From NCBI RefSeq assembly GCF_963678635.1, contig NC_087067.1:17435018-17499017 (forward strand): 64,000 nt of DNA, read 5' to 3'. Both the position numbers and the translations under genes were made by a program. The notes below the pieces were generated by a model that worked only from the letters and a program-made list of their open reading frames with translations, was not told the DNA's origin and searched no databases. Position 1 is the first letter of the stretch. Each line of letters opens with the position of its first letter. Below are positions 37,501 through 49,186 of this stretch, piece by piece. The stretch comes from Symsagittifera roscoffensis. Its lineage: Eukaryota > Xenacoelomorpha > Acoela > Convolutidae.

Positions 37501-40500
37501 AGGACAAAAAGCCCTTGTTACTCCCGTTATCACTCATTACGCTAAACCTTCGTATTATTACAATATACTCAAAGAAAATCTCAATTAGGTATTTTCGGCT
37601 TTAACTGGGCAACTAGTTCCCTTCCAAGTGATCGTGATGCAGATGCGAAGGTATGAAACACCTAATCGTCAAGTTGGAGGTTCGATTGCGAAATAGAACA
37701 GAAAAAACCTCGAGGCTTGTATTTAAGCTTTTCAATTCTTTCATTTTGTTTTTGCCTTTCTAGATCCTCTTTTTGCTGTTTTCTAGTTTGTGTTTGCAAA
37801 GTGCAGCTTCGCCTCTGGGTAAATGCTTGTTTTAGTGCTGACTGCGAAACACTGTGTTAGGGGTGACGTGAATGGGAACTGTGACGGAAGCATCTTTGTA
37901 GGCAACAGAAGACCGAATCAAGGTCAGTTTATAGACAAAAAGCCGCACAGATTGGGTCTCGGCTTGGTTGCGTTATAATTGTTCTTGAAACAAAAATTTC
38001 CATTTGCTTTTGCATCCAACCTATCAACTAAAAATGATTTTTGATTGCCCGTTGCCTTAAAAGGGCTTAACTGTGGATTTCCAGAACTTTCCTGATGCGT
38101 GTTTCCGTAATCTTGGAATATTCTTTGGGGTTCTTGCAAATCATGAGATTTTTGATGTTCGCTGGGTGTTTTGAGGAAATTTTTGATATTTGATGAACGA
38201 GCACGGTTTGTTTTTGATAAACTTTATAAACCTGATCAAATGTATTCAAAAGCTTTTTGCTGTTTGTAAAAAGTTGGAATCAAATTATAGCACACTAGAA
38301 TTTTTATTTTTTGACTAAAAATCATCCATAAAAATTTCAGAACCTTTTTTTGTATTAAAAATTGAACATGAATTACTCCAAATTTTTCATCTGCATCACA
38401 ATCAAAAACTATATACACATATCAATTTGGTTGTGAAAATTTTTTTTATATAGTATTATACAAAAGATGAGAAACGATAACTTCTGGTTTAAAAAATTCC
38501 AAATAAAAAAACATAGTTTTCAATGAACTGTGTCCAATTCTAGCTCTTCAGTCAATTTTGTGAAACTCAAAAAAACCAAAAAATAGGGAAAATTTCTCAA
38601 ACTGCTCAAATTTTAAAGTCTTAATCTTCTGATGAAAGAAAAAGACCGAAAAAAGAAATCAGATTTGTGAAACAGTTTTTTTCTGGTAGCATAACTAACA
38701 AATTTTTCCTTAACAAACAGAATGACACAAACTGAATGATAAAAAATGAAACAAAAATCTCGAAAGCGTGAAAAAGTAAAAAAAAAGAGCCAAATGTAAA
38801 TTTTAAAATTCTAGTCACAATTAATTTCACAGTTACTGGATATGAAAATTATTTCTAGTTTTAACCATTTAAAAAATATATCAATTACAAAACCTCAATT
38901 ACACAACTCATAGCTCATAACTGTCGATTGCCAACACTTTTGACAATTCGGAGTAAAAATTCTCAAAAAACATGCTAGCATCGAAAACACTAAAAAATGA
39001 AAAATGTCAGTCCATTTCAGCAACAATACTACAAATAAACGAAAGAATCAAATTTTCATCAAACTTCGTTCCTCTGCCGTCAAAATTGTTTCAAATACAA
39101 AGTTTAAGATAACACTACAATCAAAGAGAACCAATTACTCCTGCTTATAACGTTCAGTTATAGCGTATCCTTCGCTCGAGAACAAAAAAAGTAAAATTCA
39201 TGGACTTAATTAAAGCCGAGTATCCTGGTTGCACTAAAATTGAAGCATCCAAGAGTTTCGAATTCACAGATTTTCAAAGTGATTTTTGATATATTTCTTC
39301 GTTGTTGGAATTTGGTGCTCATTTTTTTGTTTATTGGCTGTCACTAGCAACAAAATTTGAACCAAAAACTAACGCTTCCGGCTAAAAGACCAAAATAAAA
39401 AAGAAAACTATGGAACACATTTTTGGAATTTTTTCATTTCATTGTCTTTTTTAAAAGATTTTCTTCGCTTAGTTTCCAAGTTCAGTTCATTTTTAGAGCT
39501 TAGTTAAAGTATGGCTGAACTGAATTTTTCACTGTCAAATTGTTCCATAACTGGTACAACAAGGCTTGTACCGATCTTTTTTTGAACATTTGCCTGCTGC
39601 AGCAGATCTTAAAAGCAGAAAAATAAAACCTGGTAAAAAAACCAGGATAAGAATTTATTCACAGAGAAAAAAGCTTAATTTGTTCGATCTAAATAAAAGT
39701 CAGTCATTTAATGTGTTGATAATAAAACAGAAAAATCCGCTGAAAATTCACTAATGGGACTGATTGCTTAGAACTCCAAAAAAAACAGAAACTAAATGTT
39801 GATAAAATTGTAAAAATATTTCGAATCGATTATAAAAGTAGTGAAAAAAGTACTTTTGGTTTCCAAAAAAGAAAAAAGTAAGATAGACCTAAATTTTGAC
39901 CCTCTATCAGCAGCATGAAACACCATTGTTTGCAAATGAATACTTCTAAGAAAAATTGAAACCTGCATTTTCTCAAAAAAATAACTCTTTTTCTCAAAAA
40001 AATAACTCTTCAATAACTTTTGAAAATTTACTGTTATAGCTTCAAATTTTTTTGAAGTTTTAAATAATTGAAATGATTTAGAGGGGAAAAATCTAAAAAA
40101 CAACTTGATTACTGGAGTTGATTTTTGCGGTTGGTTTTTCACTTTGTTTTGATTCAATTCAAGCTCGTTTGTTGATGGAAGGCAAAAAATATAAAAACAT
40201 ACATGCGAACGCATCATTAGATTAGGTGTGAAAAGCACGTATAAATTTGAAATTTCAGGCAAAATCAAAAAAATTGTTTTAGATTCAATTTTTTGAATTT
40301 TTATTTGTTTCACCAAACACAATTTAATTTTGAAGAACCTCACATTGATATAAAAGTTTTCTCTGGCATTTGAAGAAAGCAGAAAAGTTGTGATTGGCCT
40401 GACTTTTTGTTTCATTTTCCCCACCTCCCTCATCACACTACAACATTGATAGTTTTATCAACTGTTGACACAGCATTTTGCGTTTTAAAAAAGTTGTCAG

Positions 40501-43500
40501 AAAAAGCACTGCCATGAATTATTGCAAGAAGAAAAAATTAAAAGAGGAACTGGAAAATGGTCCAGAGTTTCCGATGTCATCTGAAAAGTATTGACATCTT
40601 GAGCTCAAATTAAAAAACGTTTTTCATGTGTTAGATTTTATTGTAGAATTATAGGGTTTAAAAGCTGCCTACTTGGCCGAACTGGGATAATTAACGAGCG
40701 ATATTTTTTGTGATTTAAATTCTTAATCCAGCTCATATATTCTCAGAAAAAGAAATTATTTTAGGCTTCCTTGTGATTTTTATACCATCTGATAGGTATT
40801 GCTGTCAGGAGCGCAAATTGAAAATGACATTTTATTTTGACTTTTTTCACCAAATTGTAATGGTTTGAACTTGGAACAAGTTTGACAATTGCAATTCAAA
40901 TTGGGTTATTCATTCTATCAAAAATTTAAACGGAAAATTCAACCATTTGATATTGATTTGAGGCAAGCAATTTGCTCTGAATTATAAGAAAGCAAACTGA
41001 AAATATATCACCTTATACCTTACCTAGGTTGTGGGTTGATAAAATTAAGAACTAAAAGTTTTAAAATGTATTCAAAAATTTTTCGATTTTTCGATTTTGA
41101 CATAAAATATTTTCAGCAAAAGCTGGTGATCGACAATTGAGGGCAGTCGGAACAATCAAGATTGTGCATTGACATCGAGCAGTCTTTCTTTTATGCAAAT
41201 CACTATTGAAAATTATGTCAAGCAAAAAAGTTCAAGCGTTAAATTAACATAAATGAATAGGTTTGTGACAGGTTTTGTACGTTGAAACTCGATTAGGAAA
41301 TATTCGATTCGTTTCCTTTTTAGGAAGTACATTCAATTTCGGCTGCGGCGATTCACAAGTGTTGAGAAACGGCGCCTTCGATCTGGCTATGATCAAAACA
41401 TCTCAAGCAATGGTCGGTACTCCCCTAGCTGTACCTCGAGGACCAGAGGAGGGGACAAGAGGGGGGCAGAATGCTTACGTATTGGGGTGGGGGCGAGTTT
41501 GCGATGCTGATGGGAAATCGTGTTCGGGTCAGAATGACCAAGCTACCACAATACAGGTAAAGTACGCCCTTTCTCAAGATTTCATCATTTCCATCCAAAG
41601 CGTGCCGTTTGGTAGTAATTTACATCATCATTTAGTTTTGAGTTGGAGCGAACACTCCAAAAAAGCTCAAAAGGGCTAAATTTTTCCAGTATTTGCCTAA
41701 CCTAGCTGAAATCTTAGATTCAACCCTGGATTCAAATTAAGATATTTCATAATGAACGTGGAGACAACGTTAACAAGTTGTTAACCAGAAAAACTCCGGT
41801 TGGGCGATGATGCCGGTTTTCAAATTGGTTATGATCAAGCCATTTTGAACATACGTGCCCGCACTCAGTAAAAAGAGAAAATAATCGGTTATATTATAAT
41901 TATAATTGTACTGCTAGCAAAATTATAATTAATTATAAGCGCCAATTTTACATGTTTAAACGATTTATAATCCATTATAAGGAGAACATTTTTATTGATT
42001 ATAATTTTTCCGAAAATCTCTTTTAATCTCTTATAATCTCTCATAATCTCTTATAATCTATTAAAATCTATTATATTAGATTAGATTCCCTTTTTCTTCT
42101 ATCAAAATATGATTTTACAAGCAAAATGAATTATAATGGATTATAATTTAGCTATTCTGCATGAAAACCGAGTACAAATTAGGGCTCTTTTTCCTTTTCC
42201 CCCTACCTGCAAATTTTTTGGAGTATTTTTTTGTTCACATTGTCGGATTGTTATCAAATTTGGCATACGGACTATTTAGGCCCTGACAAACATATTTAGT
42301 CTTCATACTCAACCTTGTAAAACACCTCGTTACACCATGAAGTCTATAATTATGTGAGGTGGGGGGAAGGAAAAATAGCCAAAATTAGTAAGAAGTAAAA
42401 AATCAGTAAACCAGGGGCGGATATGAGATTTTCTCGACAGAAGGAGGCAGATTTATACAAAACTTCCAAAAATTTTATCTTCCGTTTCTTAAGGTCGACC
42501 AAATTGATTTTCCAAGCTCTCCCAGAGCACTTAAAAGACCCTGTTTTGACCAAATTTTGACCAAATTTTTGAAGAAACAGAAAAACGGCTTTTTTAGGCA
42601 TTTTTTTGGAAAAAGTTTACCAAAAAATTGCGTTTTTTGGCGCGCGCTCCCCCTCAAAATTAGTTTTTTTGGCGCCAAAGGCCAAAGGGTCCGCCACCAA
42701 ATATGAATATCTCAAAAGAGTGTAAAGTGGGAACCCTTTGGGTAAGCAGGGGGACGAATCCCTGAAAAAGACGTCCGCCAACCCACCCCACACCCCGCCC
42801 CCCTCCATAAATCCGTCCTTGCAGTGAAGAGTAAGAAAGTAAAACAGTTAACAGTAAGAAAAAAAACCAACTGAAAAGCACACTAAACAAAACAAAAATA
42901 AAACGAAATGTAGCGATGACGTTTTTTGAATAAAAAATTAAAATGGATTTTAATTCAATAAAACTTCGGAAATAATTTTTTTTTCAAAAAGTAATAGATT
43001 ATAAGGCTCTTTTTCCTTTTCCCCCCACCTCACTCAAACATGAATTTTATGGTCTAACGAGCGGTCTTACAAGGTTAATTATGGAGATCAATTATGTTTG
43101 TCATGGCCTAATTAGTATACATGCCAATTTTCTTGGCAATCGTACAAAGTGAACAGTAACTTCAAATATAAAAAACTGCAGGAGGGGGGGGGTTTGAAGG
43201 AAGGAAAAAGAGCCAATTATAATCGATTACAATCAATTTTAATCGATTATAATGGGTTTCTTAGTTCGAAAAATAGTAACTTTATAATCACTTTTTAATC
43301 GATTATAATCTCTTTTTTTTGAAATTTATGGAGACTGACCATAAAAATCTATTATAATTTCTTTTTTTTTGGAAAATTATGGAGATTGACCATAAAAATT
43401 TATTATAATCTGTTTTTTCTATTTTTACTGAGTGCTCTTTTTTATTCGCCTAACCTGGCTGAAATCTTAGATTCAACCCTGGATTCAAATTAATGTATTT

Positions 43501-45091
43501 CATAATGAACATGGAGACAACGTTAACAAGTTGTTAACCCGAAAAACTCCGGATGGGCTATGATGCCAGTTTTCAAATCGGGGCTCTTTTTCCTTTTCCC
43601 CCCACCTGCAAATTTTATCATGCAACTTTGTTGACCACATTGTCCGATTGTAATGAAAATTTACATACGAACTAATAAGGCCACGACAAACATATTTGGT
43701 CTTCATACTCAACCTCGTAAAACCACTGGTTACACTAATATATTGAAGCTCGTGTGAGGTGGGGGGGGGGAAGGAAAAAGAGCCCAAATCGGTTATGATC
43801 AAGCCATTTCGAATATACGTGGTAATTTTCTTTAAATAAACTAATCCGATAAAGTTTTTGGCTTTTTTTCCTTCCCCCCCCACCTCACACGAGCTTCAAT
43901 ATATTAGTGTAACGAGTGGTTTTACGAGGTTGAGTATGAAGACCAAATATGTTTGTCGTGGCCTTATTATTCTGTATGTAAATTTTCATAACAATTGGAC
44001 AATGTGGTCAACAAATTTACTTATAAAAATTTGCAGGTGGGGGGAAAAGGAAAAAGAGCCAAGTTTTTGTCTAGAATTTTTGTATTTTTTCACCATTTCT
44101 TATTTTCATTTACTTTTGAATTTTTAAAAATGAAACCTAATAAAATGTTTTACAGGGCGTGACAATAGAAATCCACGATGGATGTGCCTATCAGCCTGCT
44201 CCCCCGATGTTCTGTGGAGGGGGCTATGATTCACAAGGGTACCCCAGAGACGCCTGCATTGGTGACTCAGGGGGAACAGTCGAATGCAAGGACGTTCAAG
44301 GTATCATATTTTAATGAAGACTTATTTTTTTTAGCTCACTGCAAGCGTGACGTATCTTTTAATCTGTTTTGAACTTTTGACCCAAAAATTTTTATAAAGA
44401 GCACGTTTTGAATAATGGTGTCAACAGAGAATGCTAACTATTCATCAGACGATGGCCACGGTTTTTAATAATTGATTAAGTCTCGAATGTAGACTGATTT
44501 TATGAGCTCCATCCTAAGACAAGAAGCAGTTTTTAACTTTTTTTATTTTTAAATTTTGAACTTTTATTTTTTTTGAGGAATCTTGACCAAAAAAATCCAT
44601 ACTTTTAGCGTAGTTATGAAAACAATTTTCGGTGTTTAGGCATTAAAACCTGATCTAAATGGGCTCATCTAACTGGATGGGACCACTGAGAAAAAGAGCC
44701 CCATCCAGTTAGATGAGCCCATTTAGATCAGGTTTTAATGCCTAAAGTGGTCAACAAATTTACATGTAACATTTTGCAGGTGGGGGGTAAAAGGAAAAAG
44801 AGCACTGGATGGTTAAGGTATTGAAGTATCACGAGGCTATTTTTTTATCAATCCTTTCATAATGCGCAAATTTTTTCAGGTAAAGCCTTCCTTTGCGGCG
44901 TAGTGTCCCAGGGACCCCAACCGCCTAATTGTGGCAAGGCGCCCGGAGGGTATGTCGGAATTGCCAACATCCAGATATTGAACTGGATCAAGCAAAATGC
45001 CCAAGTTTCAAATACCCGACAGCGTTCGTATGCTCAAAATTACTCAAGTGATGAAATTATTTTTGTTAAGAAATTATCAAAAATTACTTAG
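34509..45091 (+). CDS. Trypsin-like secreted serine protease, intact catalytic triad
   Basis: Exons are about 34509-34912, 35296-35336, 37836-37922, 41324-41556, 44156-44300 and 44880-45091 (TAG), with phases 2,1,1,0,1 all matching. The upstream signal-peptide exon was not found. 34509 is a likely acceptor (gcttgtgcag), though the frame is open back to an ATG at 34422. A Ser/Asp-rich pro-region of about 110 residues ends in DR|VINGF, a standard activation site. CGG is in a 41-nt exon, His57 in LTAKHC, Asp102 in FDLAMI, and Ser195 in DACIGDSGGT. Asp stands six residues before the Ser (position 189), implying cleavage after Lys/Arg. GDSGGT replaces the usual GDSGGP. A charged 30-residue tail follows the last helix. 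Extra Cys pairs in the His and Asp exons suggest family-specific disulphides. All introns carry MITEs. Confidence 0.88.
35597..36041 (+). mobile_element. hAT MITE family H1, complete copy with exact 8-bp target duplication
   Basis: The element is 35605-36033 (429 bp), beginning CAGGGGCGGATTTAGG and ending CCTAGATCCGCCCCTG. It is flanked by gttttatg at 35597-35604 and 36034-36041. A run of 17 G follows the left end. CAGGG ends with 8-bp duplications are diagnostic of hAT. It lies in intron 2 of the trypsin-like gene. Five other copies or fragments are in the window. Confidence 0.95.
37351..37462 (+). mobile_element. Truncated copy of MITE family M1
   Basis: Matches the first half of copies at 43860-44060: 'cttttccccccacctcac', 'gtaacgagtg', 'gtatgaagaccaaatatgtt', 'aatagtccgacaatgg'. 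The right end is missing. Confidence 0.65.
37625..37695 (+). repeat. tRNA-like SINE head with R1-type tail
   Basis: A-box-like agtgatcgtgatg and B-box-like ggaggttcgattgc lie at tRNA-like spacing, followed about 100 bp later by the R1 tail (gcaaagtgcagcttcgcctc, 37797-37816). The tail runs right up to exon 3 of the trypsin-like gene at 37836. Confidence 0.45.
37923..41323. other. Intron 3 of the trypsin-like gene, AT-rich, nothing coding seen
   Basis: 3.4 kb without recognised elements. A 214-codon minus-strand frame at 39792-40436 is low-complexity (Phe/Ser/Lys/Leu) and lacks any domain. A short 'tttttctcaaaaaaataac' direct repeat lies near 39970-40010. Confidence 0.5.
41699..41858. repeat. 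160-bp repeat, copy without MITE (empty site)
   Basis: Matches 43450-43581 joined to 43785-43822 at about 90% identity. The joint caaattgg (41821-41828) is the undisturbed counterpart of the caaatcgg duplication around MITE copy C. Confidence 0.85.
42183..42380. mobile_element. MITE family M1, copy A
   Basis: 198 bp, from ggctctttttccttttccc to ggggggaaggaaaaatagcc, flanked by caaattag and aaaattag (7 of 8). Internal order is inverted relative to copy D. Confidence 0.85.
42412..42821 (-). mobile_element. hAT MITE family H1, near-complete copy
   Basis: 410 bp, from caggggcggatatgag to aaatccgtccttg, in reverse orientation to the 35605 copy. Flanks cagtaaac and cagtgaag agree in 6 of 8. It sits 31 bp from M1 copy A. 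Confidence 0.8.
43005..43213. mobile_element. MITE family M1, copy B
   Basis: 209 bp, from ggctctttttccttttccc to gaaggaaggaaaaagagcc, flanked by gattataa and aattataa (7 of 8). It inserted into a T1 ttataatc repeat. Confidence 0.85.
43574..43792. mobile_element. MITE family M1, copy C, with exact target duplication and an empty site
   Basis: The element is 43582-43784 (203 bp), flanked by caaatcgg on both sides. The interrupted 160-bp repeat is found uninterrupted at 41699-41858, which proves the insertion and its target size. Confidence 0.95.
43852..44068. mobile_element. MITE family M1, copy D, with exact target duplication
   Basis: The element is 43860-44060 (201 bp), flanked by aagttttt on both sides. 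It is almost the inverse complement of copy C, 75 bp away, so transcripts through this intron could form a long hairpin. It lies 95 bp before exon 5 of the trypsin-like gene. Confidence 0.95.
44635..44746. repeat. Perfect 47-bp inverted repeat
   Basis: 44635-44681 and 44700-44746 are exact inverse complements around an 18-nt spacer (accactgagaaaaagagc). The spacer contains the M1 terminal motif aaaaagagc, and an M1 half-copy (44747-44803) abuts the right arm. It lies in the last intron of the trypsin-like gene. Confidence 0.95.
44747..44803. mobile_element. M1 right-end fragment
   Basis: gtggtcaacaaatttac through to ggtaaaaggaaaaagagc matches the right end of copy D. It adjoins the perfect hairpin. 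Confidence 0.75.
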
Positions 45092-45756
45092 CACACAAAA
45101 AGCAGACGTTGTAGCAAAAAAAGAAAATAGCAAAAAACTTGATTTTGAGTTTGATTTTAGACGTGGTGTTTAAATTTTGAAAACTATGAAAAAAACTTTT
45201 TTTCGTTTTGCACGCAAAATCAGGAACCTTAAGTAATCATCGAAATGAATTGAGATTGAATGAAACATCATTTTAAAACTGTTTCAGTTGTGATTCGAAC
45301 GACATTAAAATAATCAGAAAAATTGTCCCAGTATTGAGAAAACAGTTTCAAAATTTTTGGTTTTTAGTCTAAAATCGAGCAAAAAAAGCCAGCGAGCAGG
45401 CTTGCAATAGCTTATTTATGCTTAATTCAAAAAGTAAAAACTTAGTTTCATTAAATTTTGATAGTTTTTGGAGTTTATTGCGCCAATTTAGGAATCAAAA
45501 ACTTCAAATTTTCAACAACAACAAAAGTGAATTTTTTGAAAATTTTAAGTTTTCTTAATGATTTTAATTTTTTTAGTCTTTTTTCGATAAAAACTGATGT
45601 CTAGCTTACCTTATTTACTATGACTATCAAATTCTACTTTTCATCAGATACTTTTTTTTTGCACCACGCATAAAGAAATGACACTAGTTCGAAAATATTT
45701 TTTTTTGTATTTTCTAAGACTGGTCGGAACATTCGGCACAGCAACCGGCTATCCTT
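45092..45756. other. 3' flank of the trypsin-like gene, nothing seen
   Basis: AT-rich sequence with no domain-bearing frame. No convincing poly(A) signal close to the stop. Confidence 0.4.
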
Positions 45757-46590
45757 GTTACTCTGGCGATAAGCAAGGGTATTGCAATCGGGAACTAGAC
45801 TTTTTCCCCGGAATTAAATTTGTTCACAGGACTCATCTCCTGGACTCATTAATCTCCTGGTCTCTGTTGGAAACTGCAACAGACAGATTTTGAGCATGTT
45901 AGCTTTTTGAATATCTGTCTTAATCGAAATTGGCGTTCTAGGTTCGTGGTATTTTACCATTACCAATTTGTTTTTTTTAAAACTTTTTTCTTTTTCATTT
46001 TTTTCTTTGTTTTATAAGCTTTGGCCTGTTTATATCGGTTAATTGGCCTCAAATTGCGTGGTTTGATGAGGGGAAAATTTTTTGCGTGGTTGTGTGTGTA
46101 TTCAAGGGGATGAGGCTTCAACGAATTTTTAATTAGTTCTTAAGTCTTTTTTTTGAAATTTCTTTTTTAATTGTTTTTTTTTCTTTTTTCTTCTCTCGGT
46201 TTAAAAAGTTTTGGCTTATTTTATATCGTCCCATTTGCCTCATAATGCGTCATTTGATGAGCAAAACATTTCTTGTGTGTGTGTAGTGAGGTGCCATGGG
46301 TTTTAACAATTTTTTTATTAGTTTTTATAAGTCATTTTTGAAATGTTTTCGGCATAAAAAATTTCAGCTATTGTATTTTTGGCTTTTTAAAAGCTTGGTT
46401 AATTTTCTTCTGATGCTAATTTATCTTTATTTTCTTGGTGCTTTTTTTGAAAACTCTTTTTTTTTTATTTTGATAGATGTCGGCATTTTTGAAGTGTTTT
46501 CGATATATTTTTTTCGATCTGGCGGCGGTTTTGTATTGCATGGTATGTGGTGCGAAGCTCGGCTTCGCGTCCGTGTTAGACTTGCGATTT
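45757..46590 (+). repeat. Dispersed repeat R1 copy with inner direct repeats
   Basis: Starts aagcaagggtattgcaatcg and ends tgcgaagctcggcttcgc. Inside, about 46010-46170 and 46195-46350 are two diverged direct repeats (ttttggc-t-tttatatcg; gcgt-atttgatgag; tgtgtgtgt). No coding sequence. Confidence 0.55.
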
Positions 46591-46747
46591 GCAATCGTTT
46601 TTGGTGTGAAGGTAGCTTCCATCCTTCAGAAGACCAATTAATAGAATCGATTCTTGCCAGGAGCTAAATTTTTTTTATAAATTGAAGTTTGTTTCTGGGA
46701 GAAAATTAATTATGTCGGCTTAGCTGGAGCTTGATACATTTTTCTAC

Positions 46748-46985
46748 TTGACATCCATTTTTAGACCAACCAACCTTAAAATGTTTCTAAATGCACTTTC
46801 TGCGCCAATATATACTAATTTTTTAGGGGAGCGCGCGCCAAAGCGTTTTGGCTTTTTTGACCTTTTTTTCAAAAATTCGCCTGCAAGGCTACATTTTTGG
46901 TCAAAATTCAGCCTCTGTAGTGCTCTCGAAAAATCAATTTGGTCTACCTAAAAAGAAGTCGACAAAATTTTTGAAAATCCGATAA
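46748..46985 (+). mobile_element. hAT MITE family H1, internal fragment
   Basis: Keeps 'gcgccaatatatactaa', 'gagcgcgcgcc' and 'aaatcaatttggtc' in H1 order. Both termini are lost. Confidence 0.7.
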
Positions 46986-46989
46986 TTGC

Positions 46990-49150
46990 AGCAACCGGCT
47001 CCTCTTCGTTTCAGTTGTTCTCAGTTGCTTATAAGAGTGGGCTAGCAAACAATTACGCACATGCACCAGATTCCTTGAATCCATATTTCTTTATTATCAT
47101 TGCTACGAAGAAGTAATTTTTAGATGCAAAAACGTTTCAAAATTTAGACTGTGATTTTTTCATAGTGGCAGTTTGGGAGACAGAAGACCAATATGAAGAC
47201 GATGGCTGCAATATTCAAGAAAAAAGTGATCACCTCGTGCTACTTGCAACGTCAATGTCAATGTTACCATCGCATTATATACACAATCGTTGACAAGCCA
47301 AAAAAAACAGTTATTGCATTATCTGTCGGATTTACTGATTATTTCTGAACGTGGGTTCAAGTTTACTAATATTAAACCATGATTCAGCATATATTTGCGA
47401 CGTTTGAACAATTTTCCTGGATTATTGTAACGTTTTTGTCCAAGAATGATCATTTGTGCATCCTTAGTTTTAGATTTAGAAATCAAATGTTGGATCAGTG
47501 GTGAATTAGAGTGTTATTCTCATTAAATATGAAGAAAAGAATAAGACAGTAGTGGGCTGTTTCAGGAATATTTTGAAATTTTAAAAAATCGGCATCGGGA
47601 ACGCGCACCAAGTGAAGTTGAAGCAGTTATCGCGTGGCCTGCTCATATTAATAAGATTGCCCATATCAAGGCAAATCCCTCCTTGTTCCGAATGCCCTTG
47701 ATAAAGAATTGTTAATAAATTCAAACCAACCATTTGAAAAAAAAACTTTTTGAAGTCCCTATAAAAAATAAATTAAGTTCTTATCTTTATTAGCTGGAAG
47801 ATAGGTTGCTTTTATGCAAAGAACCTCAGACACTAATTGCATTACATTTTTGCCTGAAGTATTGGAGAAATCAAGTCTATCTAAGATTTTTGGATTAATC
47901 GAAGTTTTTTTTCTTTTTGAGCTCGCTACTTCCAGTTGCGTCCAAGGCTGAAGTTTTCGATCTGTTCGCATTTAACATGCTTTAAAGTGTTTTCGATTAA
48001 AGTTACTCGACATAGCTCAACCTTTTTAGCCTCAACATTAACTAAGCTCTCGCAAAGAGTGAATTGGAGTGAAAAGCCTGATGCACTCTTCTCGGAGTTC
48101 TTAACCAGCTGAGTTAAGCTCTAACGCCGTGTGACAAGATTTCTAATCGTCAGTTTTGGACCTCATTTTGAGCTTGTTTATGGCTCCGGTCATAAATTTT
48201 GAACCACTGGTCGCACAGCTCCCATCTTTTTCATGCAGCTGACCATCAACCATATCTAAATTCGCTATTTTTTTCTCTTAAATGTGTAATACTTAAAATA
48301 TATTACTTAAAAACCAAATTTGATGTTATTTTTCCGAATTGTGTTTTTTAAGCAGTTCTTTTTTCGGGCAATTTTCTTTTTTATTATAATGCTTCTTTTT
48401 TCAAGTGCCATGAACGTAAAAAATGCTCTTATATATGCCTTGGTTATTTTTTTCAGGAGATGTTCTGAAATTTTGCTCCAGCTCAAATTTCAGTTTTGGT
48501 TATTTGACTTTTGATTTTTTTAAGTCCATGTCAATTCTTTTGTTGAAAGTAAGACAAACTCCAGTTTCGAATAGCAAAAAAGCAATGTTCGCATAAAAAA
48601 CGTGATCGCTTTCTAGTTTTGAAAGTTTTAATTAATTATCAGATTTCACAGCGGAAGAAAAGTTTTACCTTTGCCAGTTTTCTCAATGTGTGCCAAAATT
48701 GTTTAATCAAAAAAGTGTCAATCATAATTTGTTCAAGAAATTCAAAAAAACTTTATAACCATATATTTTGTACTCTGATTTTTGAAAGCTGAAGTATTTT
48801 TTTTTCAAAAATTAAATCGGTACTTTTTTCTATTTCTTTGAGTTTATGACTCTTTTCCAACTATCTGTTGGCAAAATCAATTTTGTTCGCAGTAGTTAAT
48901 TCAATAAGGAAAAAATTTTTAGCCTGAGTATCATCTTTTTTCCAATATATTTATTCTGATATCTAATAAATGTCAAAAAAAACACCTACATTTCTTGCCG
49001 CTTTTTCCATGCTGTTTGTAAAAGTGAAGTTGTTCTAAAATAATGTTTTTTAAAAAAAAAAAACTAGAGTTTTTGATTTTTTTTCAGAATTTAATGTCAA
49101 ACTACATCCTCAGAGCTTTTAAAGAACTCTTTTCCCAAAAATAACCTCAA
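46990..49150. other. Intergenic, no gene seen
   Basis: A short GC-richer patch at 47160-47290 reads open for about 40 codons after an AG, but without a partner exon or domain. 47590-47730 is likewise slightly GC-richer and unassigned. The rest is AT-rich. Confidence 0.4.
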
Positions 49151-49186
49151 CCTAAGCACTCTCTCCATAAGGAGAGAGTGCTTAGG
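49151..49186. repeat. Perfect 16-bp inverted repeat
   Basis: cctaagcactctctcc and its exact inverse complement are separated by ataa. No T-run or gene context gives it a role. Confidence 0.8.

Larger units (their letters stand above)
41861..43435. mobile_element. Element family T1, large nested copy
   Basis: Ends gcactcagtaaaaagagaaaa and the inverse of gcactcagtaaaaatagaaaa match in 20 of 21 positions. Inside are many ttataatc/gattataa repeats, more toward the ends. Two M1 MITEs (42183-42380, 43005-43213) and one H1 element (42412-42821) are nested within it, so T1 is the older insertion. It carries no transposase. Confidence 0.6.

Noticed and set aside
39792-40436. 214-codon minus-strand open frame
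   Set aside because: Composed of Phe, Ser, Lys and Leu from AT-rich DNA. It has no domain, lies in an intron, and shows no splice or promoter support.
44178-44372. Alternative frame over exon 5 of the trypsin-like gene
   Set aside because: It is the shadow of the GDSGG exon in another frame.
47160-47290. Possible exon after the acceptor tttttcatag
   Set aside because: About 40 open codons with no donor, domain or partner exon.
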